The notes under the pieces: generated by a model
Databases searched by the model: none
Seen by the model: the letters and a program-made list of their open reading frames with translations, nothing else
What the model was told of the DNA's origin: nothing
Position numbers and translations under genes: made by a program
Shown: positions 11,772-23,045 of the stretch, in pieces
Layout: every line of letters begins with the position of its first letter
How positions within the stretch are numbered: the first letter of the stretch is position 1
Origin: Ophiobolus disseminans
Lineage: Eukaryota; Ascomycota; Dothideomycetes; Pleosporales; Phaeosphaeriaceae
Direction: 5' to 3'
Length of the DNA: 64,000 nt
Assembly: GCA_010093685.1 (NCBI GenBank)
Contig: MU006222.1
Coordinates: forward strand, 1,359,301-1,423,300

Positions 11772-14153
11772 TTACTCGAAAACAATCTTATCCCACAACT
11801 CATTCGAATACCTACTCTTCAACTGATCCAACGTCCACCCGTGCTGCCGTCCAATCTCACCGAGCGTGTCTCGAAACTCAGGGATCTGGTCTTTGTACGC
11901 TATGGTCTTCATGTACTTCCTGGCCTCGACGCCCTTGAACGTAAACTGTTCCCACTCCTTCGCCCAATGCGGGCGGACATTTCCCCCATAGCTCATCCAC
12001 AGATCGACAACTTTCTGCGCGAACCCCTGCCATTCGTCATCTGAGACAGCGTCAGGGAGCGTGAGCACTTCAATTGACACTGTGCCGAGATCGTTGCCTT
12101 TTTGCGGCGCCATGAGCATGTCGCTGCCGCCCATGATGCGCATCTCGAGGGCGATACGCATGGCGGAGGAAGGGTCGCTGCCTGTGTCGGCGTCCTGGTA
12201 GACTAAGTTGATGACGTCCCACCAGGCGCGTTGGACGATGCTGAAGTCGGGCTTCGATGGGTCGTCTTTGCGGGGAGGTAGAGGGATTTGCAGCTCCAAG
12301 TCGCGCACGCGCATGTTTTGCACTCCGCGTCGAAAGTGCAACGCATCGGGAAGAAGAGTCTTCATCGTCGGATTTTTATTCTCGCCAAACGTAGGTGGAA
12401 GAGCTGCCATGCCCAATGATGCAATGAGCTGAGCTTGCCAGTATCCGGGAATGGCATTGAAGAGGGGAACTGCGGTGATGACGCCTCCGATCCAGCCCTG
12501 GACCCATTGCAAGAGAACGTTGGCATCGTCAGGATAATTGACCGCTCCCGTGGCATCATTCGTGCAGTTAAACGTGTTCGTCCAGATTCTCAATTGATAT
12601 GTAAACCAAAACCATCTACACACATTAGTCTCAAAAGTTTTGCTTGGAAGAACCCAAGACTTACTCGCTATAGTAGTCGTTTGCAGCGCGCTTCTCGAAC
12701 TCTGCAGTTGCAGTCGCGATCCGCTGAGCAGCGTCGGGTGCATCATACCAGTCACTGCGGAGCGCAACAGGAATGTCGCTTTTCTTGAGCGGCGGGACAC
12801 CCAGACCAACGTCTTCCTTCAGTGGTTTCTAATCGATGTCAGACATTACTTCCTGTTATCAAAGTAAAATTCTTACCATAACGGCGTAAGTCATCGCGTC
12901 GAGCTCGAATGTGATATGCGTGACGATACCAAGCAGACCAAAAGCTCCAGCGGCTGCTTTGATCTGCTTTGCATCGTCTACTATTTGTAGCTTGCCATTA
13001 CAGTCGACATACTCAATGCGGCGGACATAATCGGAAAGCGTCTTGTGTGAGATGCCCGCACCATGGCAAATGGGTCCATTGACGCCGCCTATGGTGACCT
13101 AGAGGCTATTGTCAGATAATGTGAAGGAATCAAAATGACGAAGACTGAGATGCTTTACTTACTTCAACGAGAATCACATCAGCAGGAAACGTCCACGCCT
13201 TGCCCGCTACACTCCAACGTCGAAAGTCTTCATTTGTGACTGCGGCACCTAAACGACACAGCCGCTTCTTTCCAGGCACAGTCTCTTCTTTTAACTCGAT
13301 CGTTTTGAGTTCTGGCGCCTTTGCTGGATCATACTCGCCGGGCACGATCGACATGGGATCTGGAAGCGTCGTCACCGTGTGCAGATTAACAAATGAGATG
13401 AAGATCTCATTGTCTTGCGAAAAGATGGAACTCCAGCTGTGTCGGTACCCAGCACATCGCACGCGATAGTTGTGCTTAATCGCGAAGTGAACAATGTTCT
13501 GCACGCCGCGCACGGTTGTTGGCAAGAAGGTAAACCTTGGCTCGTTTTGCACTGTCATGCCCCAGTTCGCAAAAGGTACCTCGCTATAGCACTTCAAAGG
13601 TATGTCAGCTATCGTTTGGATGGGAAGCTTAGCACAAGCTTACTTCCACGACGTGATCGTCGCTTGTCCCTTCGAAGACGACGGGAAGGTCTTTCACGTG
13701 CTTGTGTTGAGGGTGTAGAACATCCTCAACGGCCTCTTTGAGTTCGAGCACGCCAAGCAACAGTTTTCTCAGCTCAGCAAGGAGAGAAAAATGATGATGA
13801 ACGGGCGGGCTTCTGTGGGAGGAAACGTCGAATCCTTTCGTTCCAACAACCTCCTTAGCGCTCTTCCCGGCAGCGAATGCATCAATCTGGTCTTTCAACT
13901 GTTGACTGTCAATGTTGGCAAGTGCAGCCTTGTAGGCCAAAGTATGTCGGAAGGTCTTCAAAAAACCACGAATTTGGGTTTCCGGGTTGAAGGTTTCGGC
14001 CAACACCGGTTTCAGCACTTCTTGCTTTAGCGAACTATAATCGACCAGATTATATGTGTCGGCATAGTCGTCAACGCGGTCGAGTATCTCCTTTAGGATG
14101 TGATTTCGTTCGAGCAGCGCACTAGGAAGCGAGGTTTGGGAGACAGAACCCAT
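11772..14153 (-). CDS. FAD-linked oxidoreductase, VAO/lactone-oxidase type, with helical N-terminal extension
   Basis: Five minus-strand exons (14153-13644, 13591-13163, 13098-12877, 12828-12665, 12615-11772) encode 722 residues. The first 170 or so residues are helical, charged and not part of the oxidase fold. The FAD-binding domain follows: NYRVRCAGYRHSWSSIF near residue 215, and VTIGGVNGPICHGAGISHKTLSDYV near 314, as in vanillyl-alcohol-oxidase family enzymes such as D-arabinono-1,4-lactone oxidase. The C-terminal substrate domain ends with RPHWAKEW and a short tail. These flavoenzymes oxidise sugar lactones or alcohols with oxygen as acceptor; the substrate here is unknown. The start is the first ATG in frame (14153); earlier codons are preceded by a stop. 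Intron 1 uses an AAG acceptor. Confidence 0.85.
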
Positions 14154-15598
14154 CTCGGCTGGTGCAAGGCTATCAATGCGGATGCCCAAGTATGTTGATT
14201 CCTGTTCGTCTCCATGACGTGAGGTGCTGGGAACTTATGTATGTTGAGCAATGGTCCCTTGACCTACGTAAGCTCAGCTAGACCAAGCAATAGTACCCAC
14301 CCCTCCACATTGGAGGCTGAGTGCAAGGCAGCTGAGACATGACCTTATCTGACCGCTCCCTTGCTTGGAACACTGGAATTGATTGGATGACAATCCACCC
14401 CCAAGTCCAGGTCAGGGCAATGGAGGGCCTTCTAGACCTTGCATGTGAGTGACTGGAAGCCATCGACAAAGGCTGAATATTTTTGTCCTTGAGTTATTGG
14501 ACGGCTGCGTTATGATGGAGGGTACTTGAAAAGCGAGGCAACTGTGGGTGCGAAAAGGTAAATGAAGGGTCCTCAGCTTGAGCTGACAACCGGTCAGCAA
14601 ACTATAATGCCGCGTCTTACACACCTGCTCAAGCGATTGCTATTGGTCAAGGAAACGAATCCGACATCCTTGGTCGTGTGCATGTGATGAATCAACATTC
14701 ACAAACGTGTGAGACGGTGAACTTACGATATGGCGCTAGTAGACTTGGGATATTTCGTTTACGCAGCTAGCTCGCATATACCCGGACCTTTTGAATGTTT
14801 GTCACCACTCGCATGACCAAATGTTCATCGATATGTGTTGTAACAAGAAGAAAGAGCTTCCTAGTAGATACTGTAATCGAGGGAGTGTGGAAGGTTGTGA
14901 TGCCTGGCACGCAACCTGAGTATTTCAGCTTGGCGGTGCACTCATCAAACATACACGCGGTTGTAGTCGGTTAGTCAAGAGATCTCAACAAGAAGACTGA
15001 CAAAGTATCGCTGTAACGCTAGACAACCTTGGAAGACGTGGTGCACTACGTTGGAGAATCAACATGAGCTCCAGCCTCTCAGAACCTTGGAGGCGTTAAA
15101 GGATGTCCAGCTCACCGCTATAGTCCGCAGGCAGTCTTCAGTGCGTATCAGACCACATGTTCGCGCTTCGCTCGATTTATAGAATGTGGTACATTGGCGT
15201 TTTTTCGTGTCAGCTTGGCTGCCTGCATGGCTTGTGGTGGTGAAGCGGGGAACACGGGCCAAGCCGCAAGCGCGAAGGAATGAACGCCTGTGCGCGCAAG
15301 GACCTCAGGAGCAACGAACCCCCCGTGGTCCCTTCTCTCAACAACTACGAACACAAAACCTGACAGGTACTAGATGTTGAACAGTATGCGCGTATAAGAC
15401 ATCAAGATCTCATTGTTCCTGTGACTACACATTTTCAATTTTGCAGCGTATAGGAATTCCTCACAAATACGCTGGCTATGGTATCCCGTCCCTTTTGTGG
15501 AGTGTGAACCAAATTCATCAACGTATCAAATGTTTTGACACTCCAAGCGGATCTAGTCCTCCGAACTTCATTTTGCTTACCCTTTTGCGATGCGTTAC
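14154..15598. other. Gene-poor stretch upstream of the Tc1 element
   Basis: About 1.4 kb with only short, unrelated open frames on both strands. It contains the promoter side of the oxidase gene. I recognise no gene or repeat. Confidence 0.4.
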
Positions 15599-15600
15599 TA

Positions 15601-15634
15601 CGAAGGAGCTCGTATTTTTTGAGCGCTCGGGCCC
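15601..15634 (+). repeat. Left terminal inverted repeat of Tc1/mariner element
   Basis: 34 bases identical to the reverse complement of 17246-17279; preceded by TA at 15599-15600. Confidence 0.95.
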
Positions 15635-17245
15635 ACCGCGCATCGCGCGCGAACATCAACACCGGCGTACATAGCTTTTCTAGATAATACAACACCATTA
15701 CCACAACCTAATATGGCTAATCTGAAGAGACGAAAACCTTTTAAATATAAGCAAGATAAAGTGATGAAACCTCCTAAAACTCTGCGCACGGAAATGAGCG
15801 CAGTGCAGCGCGCTTTCGCTGTTGGAGCGCTTGTTGCGTCACGCGATGGCTATGCCACATCACACCTCCTCACAAAGCAGATGCAACGCAGCCAATCTAA
15901 CCTAGCTGCCCTTGTCCGGCGCGTAGAATCACGAGCAAAAGAAGGATGTTTTAATATATAGGAGGATATATTATATCAGAATAATTTTGGACGAGGAAGG
16001 AGTACTCTCTTAAGCTAGGAGCAGAAGGACGCCATTATTGCTATCACTACATCAGATCGCCAGCACCGCAAACAGGAGAGCTGGCAGGCAATAAAGCATG
16101 GCAATTTTTATGGTGTTATACCTGATATCAGCATCTCAACCTTTGAAGATATCATGTGCGAAGCTGGGTATTCAAGAAGGAAACCTGGATAGAAACCTCC
16201 TCTTACACCTACCCAAGAACGTGAGCGTTATGCATAGGCTCTTGCTTACAACCCTGATCTTTATGAAGAGTACGATAACCTTGGCTTCAACTTCCATACA
16301 GTCTGCTTTACTGATGAGACTCCTGCTCGAATAGGAGATCAACGTGGCATGATAAGAACCTGGTGTAAGGATGATGAGGTCTATGATGAGGACATTAAAA
16401 AGGACCGCAAAGCCCCGGGCACTGCACTCTAATTCTTTGGAGCTTTCAGATACAACAACAAGGGCCCGTGCTACGTCTATTATCATGAAACTCAAGAGGA
16501 GATTAAGGAGGGGGAGCGGGCATTAGAGTGGGAGAATCTTGTTACCAAAGCTCAAGCCAACAGCTCTTAGCTTACAGCTCGAGCAGCCCTTACAGTCCTT
16601 AATGAGAGTGACGTCAATCTTCGAAGGAGTACGCGAAAGCTTTAACACGTTAAGAAGCACAACTATCACCGTGGTATACGCTCAAGGGGAGGGGTAGATG
16701 GGTACAGGCACCGTGAAGGAGCTCTTAAGAAAGTGGTGCCATAGATCCAAGAGATGCAACACCAAGGACTTGAGTGCAAGCTACTTGAAGATAGAGCTCC
16801 TGCTCACAAATCGCGTGTAGCTAACGACTATCTAACGGTTGAGAAGATCTCAAAGATTTAGTGGGCAGGTCACAGTCCTAATGTGAACGCAGCTAAACAT
16901 GCCTAGCCTATTATGAGGAAGCACGTGACAAAGCAGTTCAATCCCTCACGTACAGAACAGGAGTGTGAGAGGCAATGGGTAGAAGCTTAGGATAATCTAT
17001 CGATAGAGGCTATCAATAAGTGGGTTGATCATGTCCCAGAGATGGTGAGAAGGATCCTGCGTTCAGGCGGCAAAAACAACTTCCATGGGTGATCAAAACA
17101 CCAAGAAAAACTCATATTAGCTCTACTGCTATATGAACAGATAGCCTCATTAATTTTAGCTTATTTGGATATGTGATGTGGTTGTAAACATTGATTTTGT
17201 TAGGCGTGTCACCCAACTTTGATGCGGGCACGCACCTGGTGGGGC

Positions 17246-17279
17246 GGGCCCGAGCGCTCAAAAAATACGAGCTCCTTCG
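17246..17279 (-). repeat. Right terminal inverted repeat of Tc1/mariner element
   Basis: 34 bases identical to the reverse complement of 15601-15634; followed by TA at 17280-17281. It ends only 65 bases from the stop codon of the PhzF gene, so it sits in that gene's 3' flank. Confidence 0.95.
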
Positions 17280-17344
17280 TAAGGACAAGACCGACGACCA
17301 ACTAGTAGCGCTACATTCCGCTTCCAGCACGATTAGACGCATCG

Positions 17345-18235
17345 TCATTCAATTGCGAGACTCCCCTCCATGACCCCAACAGCCACCCCACTCAATTCCA
17401 CGCCCTGAACCGTACCATCCTTTTCCATATCCACATCGACAAAGATATCGCACCTTCTTCCCATTTCCATGCCCTGTACTAAATGAAAATTTACCCTCCC
17501 CCTCTTTTTCTCCGTGATCGCAATATAGCAACACAATGCCGCACTTGCACTCCCCGTTCCCGGGTCCTCAAACGCCGGAATCGAGCGGGTCCTCAACGAC
17601 CTTACGTTTCCTTTGGAGCCGAGGTCGACAAAGTAGAAAGATCCAGTATACCCAACGTCCCATCCGCTTCCCGCATCCAGAAACTGAGCCTTGTACCGAT
17701 CTTCTGCGGCAATGAGCGGACCAGAACGCGATCCAAGTGTTTCGAGATCGGGTAGCTCGCAGAGGCCGAAAGCCATGCCTTTCACGATTGACACGATAGG
17801 GACTGAGGCAGTTGATTGAGTTGGGTGAGGAACACGAGCGGAATGAATGTGCACATCATGTGGGACCGAGACCGTGGATTTACCAGATGCTGCATCGTAC
17901 TTGAACGGAATCGATCCAGCTAAGGTGCGAAGTTCCGTAATTCCTGGGTAAGCGTCTGGATGCTGCGCTACATATATTGCAGTGCCAATAGTCGGGTGAC
18001 CGGCGAATGTGATGCGGGACTTGGACGTGAAGATGTCAAAATCTACAGCGTCGGAACTGTTGGTGCATTCGTGCAGGAAGGTGACTTCGGAAAGGTTGAA
18101 TTCTCGAGCGATCTTTTGCTTCTGCTCTTCGGTGAGCTGCTCGCGAAGAGAGGATGGCACACGGATTACGGCGAGAGGGTTGCCGAAGTATGGCGTTGTG
18201 GTGAAGATGTCGAGGGTCGTGAAAGGGAGATGCAT
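17345..18235 (-). CDS. PhzF-family isomerase-like protein
   Basis: An intronless minus-strand gene of 296 residues starting at an ATG at 18235. It has the full PhzF/diaminopimelate-epimerase-like fold signature: FTTTPYFGNPLAV near residue 11, the NLSEVTFL segment carrying the catalytic glutamate (Glu50), ITFAGHPTIGTA near 75, and DPGTGSASAALCCYI near 222. Family length is about 260-300. Bacterial PhzF isomerises a dihydro-hydroxyanthranilate in phenazine synthesis; fungal members are widespread and mostly uncharacterised, so the substrate is unknown. It is divergent from gatA across 584 bp. A Tc1/mariner element ends just beyond its stop codon. Confidence 0.9.
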   Translation of the reverse strand: MHLPFTTLDIFTTTPYFGNPLAVIRVPSSLREQLTEEQKQKIAREFNLSEVTFLHECTNSSDAVDFDIFTSKSRITFAGHPTIGTAIYVAQHPDAYPGITELRTLAGSIPFKYDAASGKSTVSVPHDVHIHSARVPHPTQSTASVPIVSIVKGMAFGLCELPDLETLGSRSGPLIAAEDRYKAQFLDAGSGWDVGYTGSFYFVDLGSKGNVRSLRTRSIPAFEDPGTGSASAALCCYIAITEKKRGRVNFHLVQGMEMGRRCDIFVDVDMEKDGTVQGVELSGVAVGVMEGSLAIE

Positions 18236-18819
18236 GGTGGAGGAATGTTGGGTCGACTTGTCACAGTCAACGTGAGGAAAAGGAAAGGAGGCTCAGTATA
18301 ACTCGATCGACCTTTGTACTTCGATTTCCCGCTCAATTAAGTTGAGTCATCTTGGAGATCTGCACCCCGGACAGGCATCTCTGAGGAGTCATCGATGCAG
18401 GTGATTCTGCTTAACAATTTGGAGGTTTCACAGTCTACGTCAACTCTACAGCTGCCGAATTACTGGAGATCTAGAGTCACGCTTATTACACACAAGTTCT
18501 ACCAATACTAGCTTATAGGACAGTTACCTAGAGCATACGCGCATTGTTTTCTTGCAGATTTGTATTGTTAACCCGATTTGGCGAATCATGCAAAATGCTA
18601 CCTGTATCATTACCAGAACACGTTGATTTACTAGAACGATATTGATCTGCGTTACTTGTTAATATGATGTAAATTAATCAGTGATGCGACACGCGGGATT
18701 CAACCGATGTTACGCGAGTCGTGCTTGCCCGGGTGATGCCATCACATGACGTCGCGACAATTTTGGGTTTCGCGAACCAGCCTTCACGTCACAACGCGCC
18801 GGCATGCTCCCCGACCCCA
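18236..18819. other. Divergent intergenic region between PhzF-like gene and gatA
   Basis: Shared upstream region of two divergent genes. AT-rich around 18400-18690. No specific sites identified. Includes a possible alternative gatA start at 18736. Confidence 0.45.
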
Positions 18820-20688
18820 ATGTCCCTCCTCAAGTATGCGAAGCAATACGTAGTCAACCAATTGAAATATGCCCATCTCAATGCCTTCATATCGCGCACC
18901 GACCCGTCGTCCCTTACCGGCCGCCCACCGTCCCCAGATCCCAAGGATGCCGAGTCTGGGCTGCACAGCGTTTATGACAAACCGATAGCGATCAAGGATA
19001 ACATATGCACAAAAGACTTCAAGACCACGGCTGCGTCTGGCATACTGAAAGACTTCACCAGCCCGTACGATGCGACGGTGGTGAAGTTGTTGCAAGACGC
19101 GGGCGCTGTGATGGTGGGGAAGACGAACATGGACGAGTTTGGAATGGGGTCGCATTCTACACATTCACATGCTGGGCCAGTGAAGATGCAGCGGTATGAG
19201 GGCGACGAGGCAAGCGCAGGTGGTAGTTCAGGCGGTAGCGCATTGGCTGTTGCGAGTTCGCAATGCTGGGCAGCTCTGGGAACGGACACTGGCGGTTCAG
19301 TCCGACTTCCTGCGGCATACACCGGCGTTGTGGGCTTCAAGCCAAGCTATGGCCTGCTTTCGAGATGGGGCGTCATCGCGTATGCGAACTCGTTGGATAC
19401 TGTAGGCATATTTGCCAGGAATGCTCGGATTGTCGAGACAGTGTTCGACAAGCTCAATGTCTACGATCCGCAAGATCCCACGTCGTTATCTCCGTCGACT
19501 CGCTCTCGCCTTGGGTCCAACGAGGGGCGTTCTGAATCTCTACGCATCGGTATACCCTTGGAATACAACATAGCGACCCTGCATCCCGCCGTCCGAAGTG
19601 CATGGATACGGGCGTTGCAAGCGCTGTCCGAGAAAGGCCACACGTTACACCCTGTGCGATTACCGTCAACACAGCATGCTCTATCCGCATACTATATCCT
19701 AGCACCGGCGGAAGCATCCAGCAACCTCGCAAAGTACGATGGGGTTCGCTTCGGCAGCAGAGCGGAAGGCGTTGACGGCACGCCAGAAAGCGTACTTTTT
19801 GCGACGACGCGAGGGCAAGGCTTCGGCTCAGAAGTTCAACGACGAATCCTCTTGGGAGCATTTTCGCTCAGCGCGCAAGCCATCGGCAATTACTTTATTC
19901 AAGCACAGAAGATCCGTAGGCTAGTGCAACAGGACTTCAATAACGTGTTCGCGACAGACAATCCTTTAGGCGACGAGAAAACATCCCCAAAACAGGCCGA
20001 AGAGGGCGTAGATGTCCTGATCTGCCCGACGGTACCGACTCTCGCCCCTCCTCTTTCGGAGGTGAAGAGCCAAGATCCCATTCAAGCATACATGAACGAT
20101 GTCTTCACTGTTCCAGCAAGCCTCGCCGGTCTACCAGCTATCAGCGTTCCAATCCACACCACCCACAAAGAGTGTGCAGCCGTTCATGGAGAAAACGACA
20201 TCAGAGAGAGCGCAGGCATTCAGATTATCGGACAATATGGAGATGACAAGCTCGTTCTTCATACTGCAGATGCACTCCAATCCGCTCATAAGACTGTCCA
20301 ATCGAAAGCAGGACCCGACATGACCGCTTGGGGTACGAGTAGCCTCGGCCAGTCTTCGGCCAAAGAGCGAAGAGCATTTTACAAGATAGCGGTCGAGCAT
20401 GGCGTTACCATTGCGGAGGCAAGGGCCATTGGCCAAGAGCGTGACCGCAAGAAGGAGGAGGTTGAGAACCTACTGCTCACCATACTCGGAACCAGGTATC
20501 TCGACAAAGCCGCCGCGATATTAGACACCTCGCGTGAGGGGTACATGGCCCGTTTCGTGCAGAAAGATGATCCTGTTGCGGCTGAGAAAGCATTCTTCCA
20601 TAACCTGATGGATCAGAAGCAGCACGCTGAATACGCGTCGAGGCGGATAAAGCTTGCGCCGCTAGACGTTGAGAAAGCTAAGATGTAA
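18820..20688 (+). CDS. gatA: Glutamyl-tRNA(Gln) amidotransferase subunit A, mitochondrial (amidase family)
   Basis: The amidase-signature catalytic subunit of the GatCAB/GatFAB complex. It releases ammonia from glutamine so that Glu-tRNA(Gln) becomes Gln-tRNA(Gln) in mitochondria. The Ser-cisSer-Lys triad is intact: Lys59 in IKDNICTK, Ser137 in GGSSGGSALAV and Ser160 in TDTGGSVRLPAAYTGVVGFKPS. I chose the ATG at 18820 (MSLLKYAKQYVVNQL, a basic amphipathic start); an in-frame ATG at 18736 would add 28 residues. At 622 residues it is long. The amidase part ends near residue 485 (DDKLVLHTADALQS), and a charged tail of about 130 residues follows that I do not recognise. The stop codon lies inside a perfect GTAAGT donor-like site, and the same frame reopens directly after it. 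Confidence 0.9.
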   Translation: MSLLKYAKQYVVNQLKYAHLNAFISRTDPSSLTGRPPSPDPKDAESGLHSVYDKPIAIKDNICTKDFKTTAASGILKDFTSPYDATVVKLLQDAGAVMVGKTNMDEFGMGSHSTHSHAGPVKMQRYEGDEASAGGSSGGSALAVASSQCWAALGTDTGGSVRLPAAYTGVVGFKPSYGLLSRWGVIAYANSLDTVGIFARNARIVETVFDKLNVYDPQDPTSLSPSTRSRLGSNEGRSESLRIGIPLEYNIATLHPAVRSAWIRALQALSEKGHTLHPVRLPSTQHALSAYYILAPAEASSNLAKYDGVRFGSRAEGVDGTPESVLFATTRGQGFGSEVQRRILLGAFSLSAQAIGNYFIQAQKIRRLVQQDFNNVFATDNPLGDEKTSPKQAEEGVDVLICPTVPTLAPPLSEVKSQDPIQAYMNDVFTVPASLAGLPAISVPIHTTHKECAAVHGENDIRESAGIQIIGQYGDDKLVLHTADALQSAHKTVQSKAGPDMTAWGTSSLGQSSAKERRAFYKIAVEHGVTIAEARAIGQERDRKKEEVENLLLTILGTRYLDKAAAILDTSREGYMARFVQKDDPVAAEKAFFHNLMDQKQHAEYASRRIKLAPLDVEKAKM

Positions 20689-20967
20689 GTGCCGATTGGC
20701 ACGGGGGGGACAAAGATCAGGTTTGTAGAAACCGACCTACAGAAAACAAAAAATGGGGAGGACGCTCTCGAGGCCGAGAGGAAAGTGCCGGTTGGCACGA
20801 GGGAAAGAACTTTCAGGTTTAAGAGAATTCACCTGTCGGAAACAAAAGACGGGGAGGTAAAAGTCAGGCCCATCCAGGTTGACCCGGCGAAGAAAGAAGA
20901 TGATAACGATGATAACACGGAGTGGAAGAGTTTCACCCTTGACAAAGAGGTGGAAGGGAAAAAATGA
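20689..20967 (+). repeat. Imperfect tandem repeat in the reopened gatA frame
   Basis: Directly after the gatA stop, in the same frame, a 92-codon open stretch contains two ungapped 73-base copies (20689-20761 and 20785-20857) at roughly 70% identity by eye, with a 96-base period. Translated, the two 32-residue units begin VPIGTGGTKIRF and VPVGTRERTFRF. Cag acceptors at 20720 and 20816 would each splice in frame (36 and 132 bases) from the GTAAGT at 20685. So this may be a 3' exon of gatA, a decayed extension, or an untranslated repeat. Confidence 0.55.
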
Positions 20968-23045
20968 ATGTAAGTATGTATAACTGTTTTGTACAATATC
21001 ATGTCAGTTCTTAGCTCGCATAGCGCAATCCTACTCGGCGTTGGATTCAGAAGTTGAAACCCGATCGAATGAGTGCGAAGACTTTGATACAACATCAAAC
21101 TCACTCCAAAGAGACTCCTCATCTACATTTGCGTCAGGACCAATACAGCAACGGCATCTCACCGACCATGCCCACTTTTCACCTTGTCTCATGACAACAT
21201 GCTCCCGCATTATCTGAGGTACAAACTCAGCAACATGGTAATGCTGTTGTCACGGTAGTGATGTTGTGGTACTGGTTGTGGCAGTTGTGGGGAGCCTGCA
21301 GTTATGGACAGAACTCTCATATCACGTCCGGCTCATGGCCGTGTCCAAACCTCTTCCAGTTTCAATCCTCTCAACGTCCTGCACGGACTGATTTTTGATC
21401 GGAAATGAAACCCCCATTGTAATACACTATCACATCCTAGCCCGGTGGCGAAAAGTTCGAGTGTTCCCGAGTACCCAGACGTGGTGCAGGCTTGTAGAGC
21501 GTGGGACTGAACCTGCGCAGAAGACACGACTTGCAACATCTCTTGCCAATCGCGGTTCGAGTGGGAATATCGCTATGTCACCAGAGGATTTGGTGACCTC
21601 GAGGCCATTCACGTGTCCTAGATTTGAGGTTACATCGACCGAGTACCGCGGAACATACACATTCCACTCCGCTTCCGGGGCCTAGGAGCAAACATCGATA
21701 TGTCACCGCACTCCGACGAGAACAACGTGGGATATCTGATCGTCAACGGACCTCGCCTAGGAACATCATCGAATCCGTAGGGGAGTCACAAGTAACGTCA
21801 GCTGTGTCATCACTTCAAACGGCAATGCCATCCTAGCGAGTCAGCGGCCTGGTACGAAAGATACTACCCCACGATGTATCTTGGCTCCTATTCTGAGCGT
21901 GGGAGACATATGTTGGTGTACCGCGACACCCCGGTACCGCCGCCGACGATCCGGTTACACTGCCCACGTGTTATAGATTAGGGCACTACTACCTGAAATA
22001 GTGCCGCGAGCTGATTGGTTTCTAGCGGACTAGCTTGAAAGATGGTCGGACCGTCTCTCACGTGGTTATAACCGTGACGACGTCTGATCATCTCTGTGTC
22101 TAGAACTGACGGCTCACGCTCCAGTTGATATCTCTTAGTCACAGACACAACACGTCGGGCATGGAACACCTTGGAGCGGACTTGTTCACCAAGAGGCACG
22201 CTCAACACTTGCACCAATCCTCATGCACTGCCCAGACATGTAATGCACATGCATGCACCACCCAGCACAAGCGGGGTCAGGCAGCTGCGGTACCACACTG
22301 GCAGCCAGTAGCCACGCATCACGTAAACGTTGATAACAGGTCAAACTAAGGCCTAATCCCCACGTATGTACCGCTTACCGTTCCGTCCCATGTTCCAGCC
22401 GCAGGTCTTATCCAAACCAGCGGGTCTAGTGGGCCATTTACGGCCCCTCGGGCTACGCCCATGATTTCAGGTGGTGTGGCACTCTCGCTCTCGATAGGTC
22501 TCCAGTGCGGAGAATTCGCCCATCAGTAGGGGAAGTGAAGCGACGAGGCGTGCTGATCTCGCTCTGCCTGATACGACTACGTGAAAGATGCGTGTCAGGA
22601 CGACTGCTCTGAGTATCCCGGGCCCCGGAGAAAGTGTGCTCAACCGTGCCACGGCACTGAGCAAACCGCCAAAACAACGCACTAGACCCCTCTCCATCGC
22701 TCACCGGACGCCTCCTGTCCCACTCCAACCAGTAACGTGAGATGGCCCATCCAGACCTCGTCGTTATCCCTAGTTGCGTGCGTGTGTGTGTGCAGTGGCT
22801 CACGGTGTGTGGGTTGAACATCTCTGGTTCGATATGTCACTGGACGCGGCATCCGCGCCTGACCAACTCGCAGAACAAGAAAAGGAAAGAAGGGGGTCGG
22901 CTCACATTCTCGTCTCTCCGCTCATATATAAACCCCTCGCCTTTGGTACCCTGATGGTCAATCCGCTCACACATCCACACTCCAACATACCACCACAACG
23001 CTAATTTTCGATACACAAACCAATCCACCCAATCACCACTTCAAC
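20968..23045. other. Long gene-free stretch upstream of metallothionein
   Basis: About 2 kb with many short open frames on both strands but none with recognisable protein character. GC-balanced rather than AT-rich. I see no transposon ends. The last 120 bases are the promoter of the metallothionein gene. Confidence 0.4.
22925..22932 (+). promoter_or_regulatory. TATA box of metallothionein gene
   Basis: TATATAAA lies 121 bases upstream of the metallothionein ATG. A long C/A-rich leader without ATG lies just before the start, as expected for a strongly expressed fungal gene. Confidence 0.5.

Larger units (their letters stand above)
15601..17279 (+). mobile_element. Tc1/mariner-family DNA transposon, RIP-inactivated, with intact terminal inverted repeats
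   Basis: The element is 1679 bp. Its ends are 34-bp perfect inverted repeats (15601-15634 and 17246-17279, beginning CGAAGGAGCTCG) flanked by TA on both sides (15599-15600 and 17280-17281), the target duplication of this superfamily. The interior encodes a plus-strand transposase from an ATG at 15713. Recognisable parts are TSDRQHRKQESWQAI, the first catalytic block VCFTDETPARIGDQRG (Asp near 16313), the second LLEDRAPAHKSR (Asp near 16790) and the third WAGHSPNVNAAKHA, where the expected acidic residue is Lys. About eight in-frame TAG/TAA stops interrupt it, nearly all at places where CAG, CAA or TGG is expected. Confidence 0.92.

Noticed and set aside
21300..22740. Possible transposon in the gene-free 2 kb
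   Set aside because: No terminal repeats, no transposase or reverse transcriptase motifs in any frame.
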